The position numbers were made by a program, and so were the translations under genes. The notes below the pieces were generated by a model that did no database searches, was not told where the DNA came from, and saw only the letters and a list, made by a program, of their open reading frames with translations. Below are positions 1 to 11,830 of a stretch of DNA of 64,000 bases, in pieces. This DNA comes from Cymodocea nodosa (lineage: Eukaryota > Streptophyta > Magnoliopsida > Alismatales > Cymodoceaceae), in NCBI GenBank assembly GCA_036874045.1, contig CM072336.1, positions 9,824,501-9,888,500 on the forward strand. The letters are read 5' to 3'. Every line of letters begins with the position of its first letter. Positions within the stretch are counted from its first letter, which is position 1.

Positions 1-429
1 CCCAGCACGTTAGACCCCTAGATAGCAACATTTAGTTGATTCAGATGTCAAGAGGGCAAAGCCTGCTCAACCAATAAGAAGAGGGAAGGAAGGGTTCACT
101 TGATGAGTCGAGACTAATCATATAACATACATAGGGACAACATAAAAAAAATGTCCCAAGATTGGGGAAATGTACCAAGAAGAATGAATATCGTTCCAAT
201 GTGGGTAAATATTCTCATATTCTTCTCATCTAACCTGGTAATAAAATGGCAATCATATTAAGAACATCAACACATGGAAAACATAGGAGTACCAAAATAC
301 CTTGATATGCTAGTAAAACAGAAACACATATATGTTGAAAATACAGCCAACCCACTCATATCTAGCAGGCATCCCTCTACAATGCCACTACCTTTCTTTG
401 TTGTCCTCCTCAAAGATTAGGAAAAGAAA
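1..429. other. AT-rich stretch without recognised gene
   Basis: I see no gene here. The stretch is A-rich, and by about position 430 it turns into readable LINE sequence, so part of it may be the 5' portion of that element that is too decayed to recognise. Confidence 0.5.
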
Positions 430-2095
430 GACTAAAGTATGTAAGAATCCAAGAATTAAGCGGTGGAATCTAAAAAGTAAAAAGAAAATGATATTTAGAG
501 ATAATTTATTAAAAGAAAGCATATGACAACTAAGTAATGAGGTAAATGAACTTTGAAATAAAATAACTACTTGTATTAAAAAGACTGTTAAGGAAATTTT
601 AAGAGAATCTTGCAGGATAGCTCCACTAACTAAAGAAAGTTGGTGGTAGAATAAAGATGCATAAAAGAAAAAAAATGAAAAGAACAAATTCTATAAAACC
701 TATCATAAATGTAGAAATGAAAAAAATTTAGAGAAGTATAAACTAACAAAAAAAATGCTAAGAAAATTGTTAGAAAAATAAAAAATAAGGCCTATAATGA
801 ATTATATGATAATTTTAAATGAAAAACAAGAAGAAAACAAAATAGTAAAATTGGCTAAAGCTAGAGAAGAAAATCTAGAGATTTAAGTGAAGTATATTAA
901 AGATGAGGGGATAGTAAAGTTTTAGTAAAAGAAAATGAAATAAAAGGTAGATGATATATGTATTTTAGTAAACTTTTTAATGAATCTACCATAAGAAACT
1001 CTTACATGCAAAATTTAGGTAGTAATATAAAAGATATAAACTATAGTTGTTTTAGAAGAATTAGTAGTTTGGAGTTAATGAAATCATTAAAAATGAAATC
1101 TATGAAAATTATTGGACCAAATGATATTTCTATTGAAGTGTAGAAGTGTATGGGTGAAGTAAAGATTAAGTGATTAACAAAAACTTTTTAATATAATTTT
1201 AAAGAAAAAGATGATGTTAGATGAATGGAGAAAGAGTTCTTTAATACCTAATTTTAGTAATAAGGGAGACATACAGAATTGTAATAACTATTGTAGTATT
1301 AAGTTAATAAGTGACATTTTGAAATTATGAGAAAGGGCAATTAAGCAAAAACTAAGATGTATTATTAAAATCACAAAAAATCAATTTGAGTTTATGTTGA
1401 GAAGGTCAACAATGGAAGTTATTCATTAACTTAGACAACTAGTAGAAAATTTTAGAGTTAAGAAAAAGGACCTCCATATGGTTTTTATTCATTTAGAAAA
1501 AGTATATAATAGAATACCTAGAAACATATTGGGGTAAATTTTAGAAAGAAAAAAAGTACCAATAGAACATATTGATAATATAAAGGACATATAATAGTAT
1601 GTTAATAAGAGGATACCTTTATAATTAGAAGGAAAATTCTATAAATTTGTTATTCCTCCAGCTATACATCATAACTTACAATGTTATACTATAAAGTATA
1701 ATCATATGCAAAAAGTTAATGTTGCTGAGATATGTATGCTTAAATGAATGAATAGTAATATTATAATGGATAAGTTTAAAAACAATTTTATTAGAAATAA
1801 AGTAACAGTTGCACCTACTGAAGATAAGATAAGAGAAAATCAACTTAAATAGTTGGATCATATCCTTAGGAGGCTAAGGAATGACACTAGTTATGAGACA
1901 TGTAATTAGTGCAAAAGAAATTAAAAATAGAGGTATACTTAAAACTACTTGGTTAGGACTTATAAGCAAATATTTAAATTTATGTAATTTAATTGAAGAT
2001 TTGATAATAGATAGAAATACTTAGAAGAAAAAGATTTACGTGGCTAACACCACATAATGAGATTATGGCTCAGATTGATGTCGTTGTAATTATGC
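430..2095 (+). mobile_element. Decayed RTE-type LINE, reverse transcriptase remnant
   Basis: This is a non-LTR retrotransposon remnant of the plant RTE type. Across three broken frames one can read the family's collinear landmarks: a Lys/Arg-rich post-endonuclease region from about 430; the motif YFSKLFNE at 958; a segment ending GPNDISIEV (about 1112-1138), matching the usual GPDxIPIEVWK; a segment near 1477 reading VFIHLEKVYNRIPRN, matching the family's VFIDLEKAYDRVPR; and a C-terminal APTEDKIRENQL segment near 1812. The catalytic FADD part of RT is missing between about 1600 and 1680, so an internal deletion is likely. The 3' end reads through the family's conserved tail and stops in a T/G-rich run near 2090. 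There are many stops and frameshifts, so it is not functional. Confidence 0.85.
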
Positions 2096-5000
2096 AATTT
2101 AATTACATTACATTAATATTACAGTTAACCAAAGAAGACCTAATTGTTCCACACTCTCTATAATTTATACAACAAGAAAGCCATAAGAGGTGTTCCAAAT
2201 ATCAAGTGATCCAAGACTTAAAAGGGAAAAAATAATGAAAGATGGATTATTTCCATGACTTTTTCCGTTTCAATGGAGAAAAAATAGTGCCACAACGACA
2301 AAGTATTTTTTTTCTTTTCGAAAATGGTTGGTGTTGCTGGGTTTTGAACCCATCCATACAGTAAATTTCTGAACTGGAGATCTGTTGATCAGATAAGATA
2401 ACAGAAAATTGTTTTTGGAATGAAGAGTCGCAAAAAAAAGCAGAAATCTTACTCAACCTGGAAACGCACCCAATGAAGGAAAAGGTAAAAAGAAGCACTT
2501 GCCCAAGTTCATGGTGTGAGGAAGTGGAAGAGCCCCAAACAAGAAATTTAGCATAATGGGTCAATCAAAAAAGAAATTTGTTAAATAAGAACGAAGGTCC
2601 TCCCGGAATGATAGTACGAGTTTGTCTACCATCAACATGGACGACCAGGGTAGTTGTTTGTATCCAGACAAAATAAGATGATGAACCAAAAAGGCAATAA
2701 CAAGATACCCATCCGTTCCACTTCCATGTCCACGGCGGCGCTGCTTTCTTCCTCTTCCATTCTCTTCCGGCCTGCCATCTTCCTCACCGCCGCTACGCCT
2801 GTTGTTTCGACTTCCATCGCCAGAGCTTTACGGCAACGTTTCCTACTCTTCATCTGGAGGCACCTGCTCTGGCCTTTCTCTATAGATACACAAAATGAAT
2901 GATAAAGAACTAGTTGTGTGGATTAAATTATCCTAATTATATGGTTATCAAAAAGATTTAGTAATTTCCATGATCCTGAACCCTAACTCAATTAAAAATG
3001 CCAACCTTTGCTTAAAGATTTAGAAATTTCCGTTAAATTTCAGCAATTAATTTAGTAATCTAAATAACTTAATGAATATAATTTAGATTCAATTAAAATG
3101 TTAATTCATAGTTGATTACATCTTAGATTAACTAATTATATAGTTAAGTTTAAAATTATAGAAAAGACTAAAGATAATAAAATAAGAGGTACTCATGTAA
3201 GATACTTTTCCATATTTTTATCAAATAATCATGGACATTACCAACAACTCTAAACTTTTACGTTAAGATTTTTTTTTTTTTTTTTCAGCTTTAAAAGCGA
3301 GCGGCTCTAAAAGTAAATGATTAGTTATTTGCTATTCATGACACTATTTTATTATTGTAAATGATTTTATACATTTTATTGTTTGCTAAATTAAACAGGA
3401 TTGTATCATTTCACGCTTTATATTAGAATAAAAATTTTGAGTAGTATAATTTTGTCTATTTTAAAAATGGGTTAATTATTCCTAATATATTGTGTGGGAA
3501 ATTGATTAGTAAAACCTAGAAATAATATACAAAAATGTTTTATTGTGTATGGAAGGATTGTTCAACACAGAAAAAAGGTAGAAAAAATATTTTCACTTTA
3601 AGAGCAAATAATTTTAACTCCAATTCTACTCTAAAAATAAACTTCGTGAATGGTAACCAAAGCGGCAGCTCATTGATATATCCTGACTTTCAAATTTTGT
3701 TGATCTTGGAATCACTAACAGCAATATCAGGTATTTTGACAAATTAAATTAATTAAGTTTGTCATATATCTGGAATGATTTCCTGAAAGATTTTACCAAA
3801 AATGCTCCTCAAATCCACCATATATATTGAAGGACTCATGTCCAATTTCGGTATACTGACTAATTTCTGGATCGTTGATATTTTAAAACTAAAAACCAAA
3901 TTGGCATACTGAGAATAGGTTGGTCTACTGATTTGCACACCTGAGAGCATGCATTTTGATCTACTGAAATATGGTAAGTACCAATATTTGTCATGGAATT
4001 GAAGTCATAATTGAAAATCATGATCATTTTTCCCATTCTCTTTTTGCCTCACTCTCATTCTAAGAAGAAATCAATACTTGCACACAAGCTCATTAGTGTA
4101 CATTATTCACTCCAATCATCATATTCAAGAACTTCTTGTAGAGATCTCACTGGGTTTAAAGAGTTATAATGTGTAATTAAGGAGCTGACATAACCCAATT
4201 TACCTAAACCACCATAAATCTTGTGCAATTTCGTTATTTCTCATCTCCTTTTAAAATGGCCTCATTTCAAACATATTGTTATCATCTATTTGTTTATAAT
4301 TGTTGTACTGAATTGCTTAATAGTTTTTACTTTTTTTAATTCACTATTCACATTTCCTAGTAAAGCCATCGATCCTATTGAATTATAATTGTTCCTGCCA
4401 TGGTTTTTCTCAATGAAAATCCTAGTGTTTAACCAAAAATAAGTCCAACCTAGGAGATAACAATAAGAAGAGCAAAATGTTTGACACAAAGGGTAAGAAT
4501 TTTGGCCATTGTCATGACAAATGTAACCACTAGCTCACCAATTTTCATCTGGGACTCAAGCTTGGTAAGAAATATATCTTGAAGGAGCAACAATAAAGAT
4601 AGTAAATCTTCCAACATGGTCAAATTTGAGCTCAGGTAATAAAATTTACAATAGGCAGTGATGATGGCCTATAAGACACCTAAGAACAAAAATATTGATT
4701 CATTGAAAGAGTGAATTATATTACAAGAAAGAATGTGTTCTTAGTTAAAGATTGAATGATATTGAATGAAAAAATGAATTGAAAGATTAAAGCCATCCAA
4801 CAATATTATAAGAGAGAATGAAATCTTAATAAAAGATTATTGACTGTCGTTGAAAATATTGATTGTTAAATGAAGCAATTGAATGATAAAATTGAAAGAA
4901 ATGCCCAACCAATTGATAGAATGGATATTAATTATTATAATGAAATTGGATCAATTGATCGAAAAGAACATGGAATAGATTGATCAATTTACTAATGCAC

Positions 5001-5259
5001 TCTTAATGGATTATTGTGTAGGTAATCACAATTGATTGGAAATTGATTGACTTTATTGTTATTGAAAGTTTAATTTTGTTGTTCACTTCAAATCCCCTAA
5101 ATAGGACCCATTAATTAAATAAATGAGTAATGAAATTGTAATTATTAATAAATTCAGAAAGGTGACAATGAAGTGGTAATGTCCTCATAATTGCAAAATG
5201 GTAAGCCACATCGTTAATATTTTGAATGATCATTGAATTGCTGGTTTTATCATTGAATA
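2096..5259. other. Gene-poor AT-rich intergenic DNA
   Basis: No gene of a known family is visible. The stretch holds a GC-richer island at about 2620-2890 (listed separately) and a T-run at 3271-3287. From about 4690 to 5060 it holds irregular ATTGAA/GAATGA-rich sequence that looks like a degenerate low-complexity repeat. I see no convincing transposon termini. Confidence 0.5.
2654..2902 (+). other. Isolated GC-rich ORF, unrecognised
   Basis: An 82-codon frame lies in a GC-rich island inside AT-rich DNA. The predicted peptide is Ser/Ala/Arg-rich with a hydrophobic stretch. It resembles an organellar transit peptide in composition but no domain is recognised. An overlapping antisense frame of 73 codons (2632-2853) is equally open. 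It could be a captured first-exon fragment, a remnant of a decayed gene, or chance. I would not call it a gene without transcript support. Confidence 0.15.
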
Positions 5260-5349
5260 TTGAATGGAAATAATAGAAATAATTGTTCTACTTTTAGTAA
5301 CTTTTTCACTTTAACATTGTTTATTAATTTGTGTTTTGTTTTTCTTCAG

Positions 5350-5496
5350 CTAAGCTTAGACTCAGACCTTGTATGGGATATAGAGACTTGGTTGGCAGGT
5401 AGACGACGTCAAGCTGTGGGGGCAGATCAAAGGATACCTAAGGCCGATGTTACTGACGATCAGAGTGTGTTACCATCCAATTCCCATCATACTTGA
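5350..5496 (+). other. Possible 3'-terminal exon fragment, unidentified
   Basis: A good acceptor-like sequence (a T-rich tract ending in TTCTTCAG at 5342-5349) precedes an open frame that ends at TGA 5494-5496, and composition rises from AT-rich to balanced at the same point. The frame encodes about 48 residues with charged content (including RRRQAVGADQR) and no domain I recognise. It ends only 35 bp from the end of the convergent PPR gene. The alternatives are the end of a decayed retroelement frame or chance. Confidence 0.2.
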
Positions 5497-5531
5497 AATA
5501 AATCTCTCTATTGCATAATCCAATGTCCAAT

Positions 5532-7529
5532 TCACTGGCCGATCTCCATCTGCCGAGCAAGTTGTTTCAAGCAAGTCCATATATTCTTGCTCTGAGGATG
5601 TGATTTGTTTTTCACAGTGAATTCATGAACAATGCCATTCACCTCAATCGAGCTACAGCCAGGGGTTTTCTCCACCAGCCTCTCACGCATCAACATCCTT
5701 ACTTTACCAGCTTTATCTTGCATGTTAGATTCCTCGTAAATGTTAGCCAGCAACACATAAATTCCACTGTCCTGTGCATCAAGCTTGAGTAGCAGGGAAG
5801 CCATACGTTCTCCCATAGGAATGTTACCATGGACCCTGCAAGCAAAGAATAGAGCACCCAATACCACAGCATCAGGTTTCATTGGCATGCTTTTGACCAG
5901 CCCTTCTGCTTCACTGAGAAAGCCAGCCCTACCTAAGAGGTCCACCATACACGAATAATGTTTAGACTTGGGGTCAAGATTATATTTTGACCTCATTTGA
6001 CTAAAAAATCTGCGGCCATCATCAACTAAGCCAGCATGAGAACAAGCACTTAGTACCCCAATAAAGGTAACATCATCTGGTTGTAGCCCAACTTCTACCA
6101 TCTTGTCGAAGAAGCTTATGGCATCCTGCCCGAGACCATGAGAGGCCAAACCACAGATAACAGCAGTGTAAGTCATTGCATTCCTTTCAGACATTTGTTC
6201 AAATACGTGAAGTGACTTTTCAATATTCCCACATTTTGCATACATGTCAACCAAGGCTGTTCCCAGTTGAACATTTAATGCCAATTTCCTCCTATCAATG
6301 TAGCGATGAAGCCAAAGTCCAACATCCACTGCTCCCACCTGAGAACATGCCGATAGAAGGCTAACCACCGTGATCTCATCAGGATCTACGGAAGAATGCT
6401 GCATCTCACGAAACAGCGAAAAAGCTTCCTTCTCTTGCTTACACTTAACGTATCCAGTTATCATGGCATTCCAAGGAAAAATGTTCTTCTCGGGCATCTC
6501 ATCGAAAATAGTTCTAGCAGCATCTAGCATACCGAACCTCAAGTAGCCAACGATCATCGTGGTCCAAGAGACCTCCGTCTTGTTCACCATGCCAGCAAAG
6601 AGCATCCTTGCAGGCTCCAAACACCCACATTTGACATACATATCCATCAAGGCATTGGCAAGAGTTGGAGTGAATTTTATACGATCACCGCTGTTTTCTT
6701 CAATATAATGATGAATCTCCCTGCCAAGCTGAAGATCACCCAACTGCGTGCAGCATGAGACCACACCTATCATGGTCACCTCGTCTGGCGAAAGGCCAGC
6801 ATCCTTCATAGCTCGGAAAACCTTGAGCCCTTCCTCTGGCCGTCCACACCGTGCGTACCCATTGATCAATGAATTCCATGAAACCAAATCTCTCACGGAA
6901 CCACTGTCGAACAACCTCCGTGCATCCCCAAACTCTCCGCAGAAAGAAAAGAAGCTGATGGCCGCATTGAGCACGAAGAGATCATGATCCGAACCTAACC
7001 GCATGGCGTGGGCAAGAACCTGTCTTCCGAGACCAACGTCCCTCAACCTGGAGCAGGCCCGGAACAGGAACGGGAAGGTGTGGTTGTCGGGCGTGCACGG
7101 CATCCGCCTGTACAGGGCGAGAGACACCTCCGGGTGGTTGCTGCTGGAGTAGCCGCGTATAACGACGTTCCAGGTGAAGACATTGGGGTCCTGGAGTTGG
7201 AGTAGAACGCGCTTGGAGTAAGACAGATCGAGGGCGGCGGAGGAGAGAACGAGGCGACTGGAGGAGAAGCCGTCCAAGATAAGACCCGTGAGCACCATCT
7301 GCGCCTGGATTTGCTTGAGATGATCCAGCGTCCTCTTCCTCCCCCTGCATGTTTCCAGGAGGGAGAGGAGTGGGTTCTTGAATACGGGACGAATGTGGGC
7401 ATCGTCGGATACCCTTGGTTGCGGCGTCGATTGCGGTGGTCCTAAGGGACGGAGAAGTGTGCGGTCGGAGGGGCTGTTGGGAAGACGCCGGGATTTCGTG
7501 AGGGAGGAAGACACGACGCTCATCTGCAA
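5532..7529 (-). CDS. PLS-class pentatricopeptide repeat protein, E/E+ subgroup (SLO1-like)
   Basis: This is an intact single-exon frame of 665 residues, normal for plant PPR editing factors, which bind organellar RNA and specify C-to-U editing sites. After a Ser/Arg-rich N-terminus that looks like an organellar transit peptide (residues 1-45), the protein starts the family hallmark NPLLSLLETC and LKQIQAQM. Alternating P, L and S repeats follow (e.g. VSWNSLINGYARCG, VSWTTMIVGYLR, ALVDMYAKCG, FIGVLSACSHAGL). The C-terminus has the E domain and the GCSSIEVNG motif near residue 624. It ends about 40 residues later without a DYW deaminase domain, so it would need a partner deaminase. From memory of the family it most resembles Arabidopsis SLOW GROWTH 1 (At2g22410), a mitochondrial editing factor for nad4 and nad9; orthology is inferred. 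Start chosen at 7529; Met at 7523 is equally possible. The 5' third is GC-rich. Confidence 0.93.
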   Translation of the reverse strand: MQMSVVSSSLTKSRRLPNSPSDRTLLRPLGPPQSTPQPRVSDDAHIRPVFKNPLLSLLETCRGRKRTLDHLKQIQAQMVLTGLILDGFSSSRLVLSSAALDLSYSKRVLLQLQDPNVFTWNVVIRGYSSSNHPEVSLALYRRMPCTPDNHTFPFLFRACSRLRDVGLGRQVLAHAMRLGSDHDLFVLNAAISFFSFCGEFGDARRLFDSGSVRDLVSWNSLINGYARCGRPEEGLKVFRAMKDAGLSPDEVTMIGVVSCCTQLGDLQLGREIHHYIEENSGDRIKFTPTLANALMDMYVKCGCLEPARMLFAGMVNKTEVSWTTMIVGYLRFGMLDAARTIFDEMPEKNIFPWNAMITGYVKCKQEKEAFSLFREMQHSSVDPDEITVVSLLSACSQVGAVDVGLWLHRYIDRRKLALNVQLGTALVDMYAKCGNIEKSLHVFEQMSERNAMTYTAVICGLASHGLGQDAISFFDKMVEVGLQPDDVTFIGVLSACSHAGLVDDGRRFFSQMRSKYNLDPKSKHYSCMVDLLGRAGFLSEAEGLVKSMPMKPDAVVLGALFFACRVHGNIPMGERMASLLLKLDAQDSGIYVLLANIYEESNMQDKAGKVRMLMRERLVEKTPGCSSIEVNGIVHEFTVKNKSHPQSKNIWTCLKQLARQMEIGQ

Positions 7530-10065
7530 CCCGAGCGACCTCGCCGGTGGCGAGTTGGATCGTGGATGGAATAATTCTTGGAAATTTTTTTAAAATACAA
7601 TTCTCCTGTAATAAAATTTCTAAAGTACAGCCTTTGTTTTGCAATCTTGTAAAATTACAGTTTTCGATAAAAGCATATTTTTATTAAAAAAATTTCCATG
7701 AACATGGTGAAAAAATAAGCTATTCACGGCAATAAAGCTACCGTCGTAAATTACACTGGTCATTATTTTTTTTCGAACAGCCACGGTTGGTATAAAATGT
7801 TAAGGTCATCGATTTATAAAAAAAATATAGTCGGACGAAAAAGTAAAAAACCTGCCGTGGTAAATTATTACAGAAGTCCTGGTGTCGCACCTGGTTTAAA
7901 ATAAAACTCATGTAAGTGCTCAGAATGGTTAACAAAAAACTCGAGCTCCACTGCAAACCCTGGCCCAATCCCTCCCTTTCTTCCCTCCACTGCAAACCCT
8001 AGCCACCGGTAATCTCACATACCCGAAATGTGACCACGTTGTCCAAGCTCCCGCCGCCGTGAGGTCTCTCCCATGCACTACAACCTCCGGACATGATGCA
8101 GCCGTCGAAACTCGCACCCATCGCTCTCTCCTGCCACCATTGCTGATTTGCTAGAGGTCTCATCGCCGACGCCGCCGAAGAGATCTCATTCTAGCGATCA
8201 TCGTCGCCCTCGGTTCTTCTCCCTCTTCTTCTTTTTTTGATATTGCAGTGGAAGAAATTTTCATTACTTGGAGGAAGAGACTATAACATATAATTGGTCT
8301 TTTCTTTCAAATCTAGGATCAAAAAGTTCTTAAACCAAATTTGGGACTTCATTCTGGGATTGGTTACTGTTCTAATAATAATGTAAATAACTTATAGTTG
8401 ATCCTGATGCTACTTACAGTAGCATACCACCAAGAGACAAATAGATAAACCAATATTGTCAAATGTTGATGGTTGTCCCATACCAACAGACTAAACAAGG
8501 AAAAATTCAGAGAACTCATTATTTATATTGACGTGACAAAAATAAATATGCTCGATAAAGTGCTTGACTCGAAGTTTTCCCGCATCATTTATCATGCCAA
8601 TAATGCTACTTTGTAAACTATCAAGGGGGTTCTTTTTAATCTGTCTGGAACGTTATCATGAAAAGTAGGTGTCTTATGAAGGTTTAAAATGTATATGATA
8701 ATAAAGTGGCGGACGTTCTTGGAAATAGTCACACATCCTTTTTAAGTGAAAACTAAATTTGAACTTACATATATTGATTCCCTTCACAGAGTTAACATGC
8801 ACCCTCTATCGTCTCATGAGAGAAGATAATAAATTAAATTACGATCTGATAATAAATTATAAGAATTAATAGGTTGACAATTTATTGGTTAAATAAATAT
8901 TACAAAAATAGTTGATCTTGCATCAATAACTTATCCATCTAATGTAATTTATAACTATCTTGGAATTTTTATGTTGAATTGATCTTCTACTTATTGAACA
9001 ACATTCTTTGGTTTTTTATCACAGAGATTTAGGATGGGGTCCTCTTCCATTGTTGGTTCACTAGGATTGTGAGGTGATCTATGATAATGAAGTCCCAAAA
9101 TTTAATGGAAGCTCATGTTTGATTGGTATTATTGCCAAATTCTACTTTTTCTGAATGCGAAGAGAAAAATTATGGAATCATTACTTGTTTTGCTCCATCA
9201 AATTTAATCTCGTTTGATTTGCATCAGAACTGAATTAAAAGGTCTAAGATTTTGGTCTAGGAGCCTGTCAAGAGTGATACTGTTGTACTAGTGAATAGGT
9301 TCTGATTACTCGTTCTAATTTTATCAGTGAGACCTAAACTATTAATTTTTTTCATTCTTAGCTAATCTATACAGCTCAAGGGCTAAGTGTTTTTAGAGGT
9401 CAGTTTCCCATCGATAGGCTTTCCTAGAGGATCATATTTTGAAAATTTCCTATCCTACATGTGTAGAAACTTTTAAGGAAAGTAGAAGGCATTTTAAATA
9501 GTCTCTATGCAAGAGAATTAGAAGTGGAAGAAGCACTTAAAAATGCAAAATTCGGTCACTAGCATGTTTTGATGGACAATCCTCCACTCTCATATATGTT
9601 GGTTGTGTTATTTATAAAACAAGCCTTTCATTGAACCACAAACTCCCCTATCATCTCTATCTCTTACAATACTGTTATTATTATCATCATTTAACTTTAC
9701 AATGTATCAATAAATATCATTAATAATAAAACTATTGATCGTTGTTATTTATGGTGATGATGATGATGATCTTTATAAACATGGCTCAGTATCAAGATTT
9801 TCATCCCAAAAATTTTGTAATCAAACATTATGTTTAATGTATTATGTTTCAAGGGTAATGTTTTTCTTACAAGTTTTAGATGTCTTAATTAAAAGCTGCA
9901 TTGGTATTGTTTATGCTATATAAGCATTCAAACAACTTTTTTTGGAAGATAAATAAATTTACTTTTCCAAAAATTTTAACTACATAAGCATTTGCGAACA
10001 TTACCAATTCTTTTTTTTGAAATTGATTAGCAGCAGCAGTCACCAAGTTTTGAAGTGAATATTAA
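7530..10065. other. Intergenic DNA between PPR gene and LINE/duplication
   Basis: No gene is recognised. The first 60 bases are the probable 5' leader of the PPR gene. Two similar segments near 7733 (CTACCGTCGTAAATTA) and 7853 (TGCCGTGGTAAATTAT) hint at a small decayed transposon. A GC-rich patch at about 7960-8220 holds short open frames on both strands without recognised domains. From 8230 to 10065 it is plain AT-rich sequence. Confidence 0.5.
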
Positions 10066-10620
10066 TTCATACAGGCGTTGCCAACTGAGTTGGTTAAACA
10101 TAACCTGAAGCCATCTTCCTTCATTTTAAGTCAATATAAAGGAGGATGCATTTGAAGTGGTCCCTATTTATTTATTTATTTCTAATAATTGAGCATTGGA
10201 TTGGACCCAAGCTCATGGAATTAATACAAAGGGTAGAGCATTTAAAAGTTAAAATTTTTGCTTGGTTTGTTTTACTTACAATGTTTTAATGTAATTAAGA
10301 GAGATTGGCAGGATGAAGCCATCTGCTCTCTTTGCATTTGAAGTGGTCCCTATTCATACAGGCGTTGCCAACTGAGTTGGTTAAACATAACATGAAGTCA
10401 TCTTCCTTCATTTTAAGTCAATATAAAGGAGGATGCATTTGAAGTGGTCCCTATTTATTTATTTATTTCTAAGCATTGAGCATTGGATTGGACCCAAGCT
10501 CATGGAATTAATACAAAGGGTAGAGCATTTAAAAGTTAAAATTTTTTCTTGGTTTGTTTTACTTACAATGTTTTAATGTAATTAAGAGAGATTGGCAGGA
10601 TGAAGCCATCTGCTCTCTTG
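10066..10620 (+). repeat. Tandem duplication, period 287 bp
   Basis: A unit of about 265 bp beginning CATACAGGCGTTGCCAACTG at 10068 recurs from 10355, almost unchanged, and both copies end with GCCATCTGCTCTCTT. The two are separated by a 22-bp linker (TGCATTTGAAGTGGTCCCTATT) that itself repeats a part of the unit. The second copy runs directly into LINE coding sequence. The few differences between copies suggest a recent duplication. Confidence 0.9.
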
Positions 10621-11275
10621 CATCTTTATCTTTGAAAGAATCAAACACTTGTTCCTCGATTGCACCTTTTCTAATGAATTTTGGGTGTTTCTGCTCAAAA
10701 ATAGAAGAGCTTCATTGCAAGATAATTTTCTATATTCTATTTTCAGTCTCTCTAAAGATTTAAATTCTCCTATTCCCAATAAAGTTTAATTTTTGGTTCT
10801 TTCTTTTTTTTAGGTTACTTGGAAAAATAGAAATAATGCTACCTTTGGCTGTGATGTTCTGAATGTTATTTCAATATTCAATAACATTTCGTGTCTTACT
10901 TCTTTTCGGTTGGAAACTCTTGTTTCAGGTGATAGTATTGGTATAATTAATGAGGTAAATTCCAAGGGGGGGAGCTTTTCAGCCGGTGCTCTGGAAATGC
11001 TGATGTTAAGGCTAATGTTGGGGCAAACCCCAGGATCGATAGTGCTGTGTCAAGAAAGTGGGTTGATGAGACCGAAGGAGAAGGAGAAAAATAATTTTTC
11101 CATTCTCTCAACTTCTGTGTAGTTTTCTATATCTGTTCTGGCCATCTTGGCATTGGGTTTATTTTGTTATATTGTCTTTTGAATGTTTTGAGACTTAACT
11201 GTACTATTTGTCTCAATTGTAGTTCTGTAGCTAGGGTTTTATTTAATATATCTTTTTAATCTTGCAAAAAAAAAT
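10620..11275 (+). mobile_element. L1-type LINE 3' end with zf-RVT remnant
   Basis: From about 10640 the + strand reads IKHLFLDCTFSNEFWVFLLK, which matches the zinc-binding zf-RVT segment at the C-terminus of plant L1 reverse transcriptases (E-HLF-DC-FS--FW). The frame closes near 10790, and a second block (VTWKNRNNATFG at about 10816) matches the next conserved part after a small frameshift. The fragment ends in an A-run at 11265-11273 as expected for an L1 3' end. It is 5'-truncated and inactive. The left boundary is uncertain because the upstream tandem duplication may also be LINE-derived. Confidence 0.75.
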
Positions 11276-11830
11276 AACAAAGAGTAGGCAGGCGATGAAA
11301 GGATGGTTGACTTGGGGGGAGAAGCGACGTGGACAGATCTGCTCTGATAGTGAAGGAACCGCTATCGTCAAACTTCCCCTCGTTATCCATAAATGTCAAA
11401 CCTTCTCATCTTTGGCAGGACACGCAGGCAGGCGCGTCGTCGTCCACGAGTTCAGCTCAGCCCTTCCTCTTGTAAAAGCGCGCACTCAATCGTCAAACAT
11501 CCCAACTTGAACTTTCCTGGTTGTGATTGAATGAAATGGACCCGCTAATGCCTATTTTCTAAAACATCACTTTCTACCGTTTCATAATCATAATTGCTCC
11601 TTTATTTTTGCACCTTAATTCAAGTCACTTTCGGCGAGCTGGAACACTAGTTACGTTTCTATCTTTACCTTTGTTATACAGGGGATAAGAGAGATGGAGA
11701 GAGCTGGATGGGTCCAATGAGAAGATTTCTGTAGGAGCGCGCCCGAGGAAATTGGCTCATCCTATCATATCATCATCATCACCTTCTTCTACTTCTTCTT
11801 CTGGGTGTGTCTAGAGCTTCTGATTTGACC
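11276..11830 (+). promoter_or_regulatory. Upstream region and 5' leader of the MLO gene
   Basis: This stretch lies between a LINE poly(A) end and the MLO start codon. It contains a CT/CA-rich pyrimidine tract at about 11765-11800 just before the ATG, typical of plant 5' leaders. No TATA box could be assigned with confidence. A short open frame here (11262-11510) has no recognised homology and I treat it as chance. Confidence 0.4.

Noticed and set aside
2321-2420. tRNA-like word GGGTTTTGAACCC near 2339
   Set aside because: It resembles a T-arm, but no acceptor, D or anticodon arms fold around it on either strand.
6982-7644. 220-codon minus-strand frame overlapping the PPR gene
   Set aside because: It is an out-of-frame shadow of the GC-rich PPR 5' end. 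The PPR frame carries the conserved motifs.
11262-11510. 82-codon frame upstream of MLO as a gene
   Set aside because: It starts inside a LINE poly(A) run, has no domain, and lies where the MLO promoter is expected.
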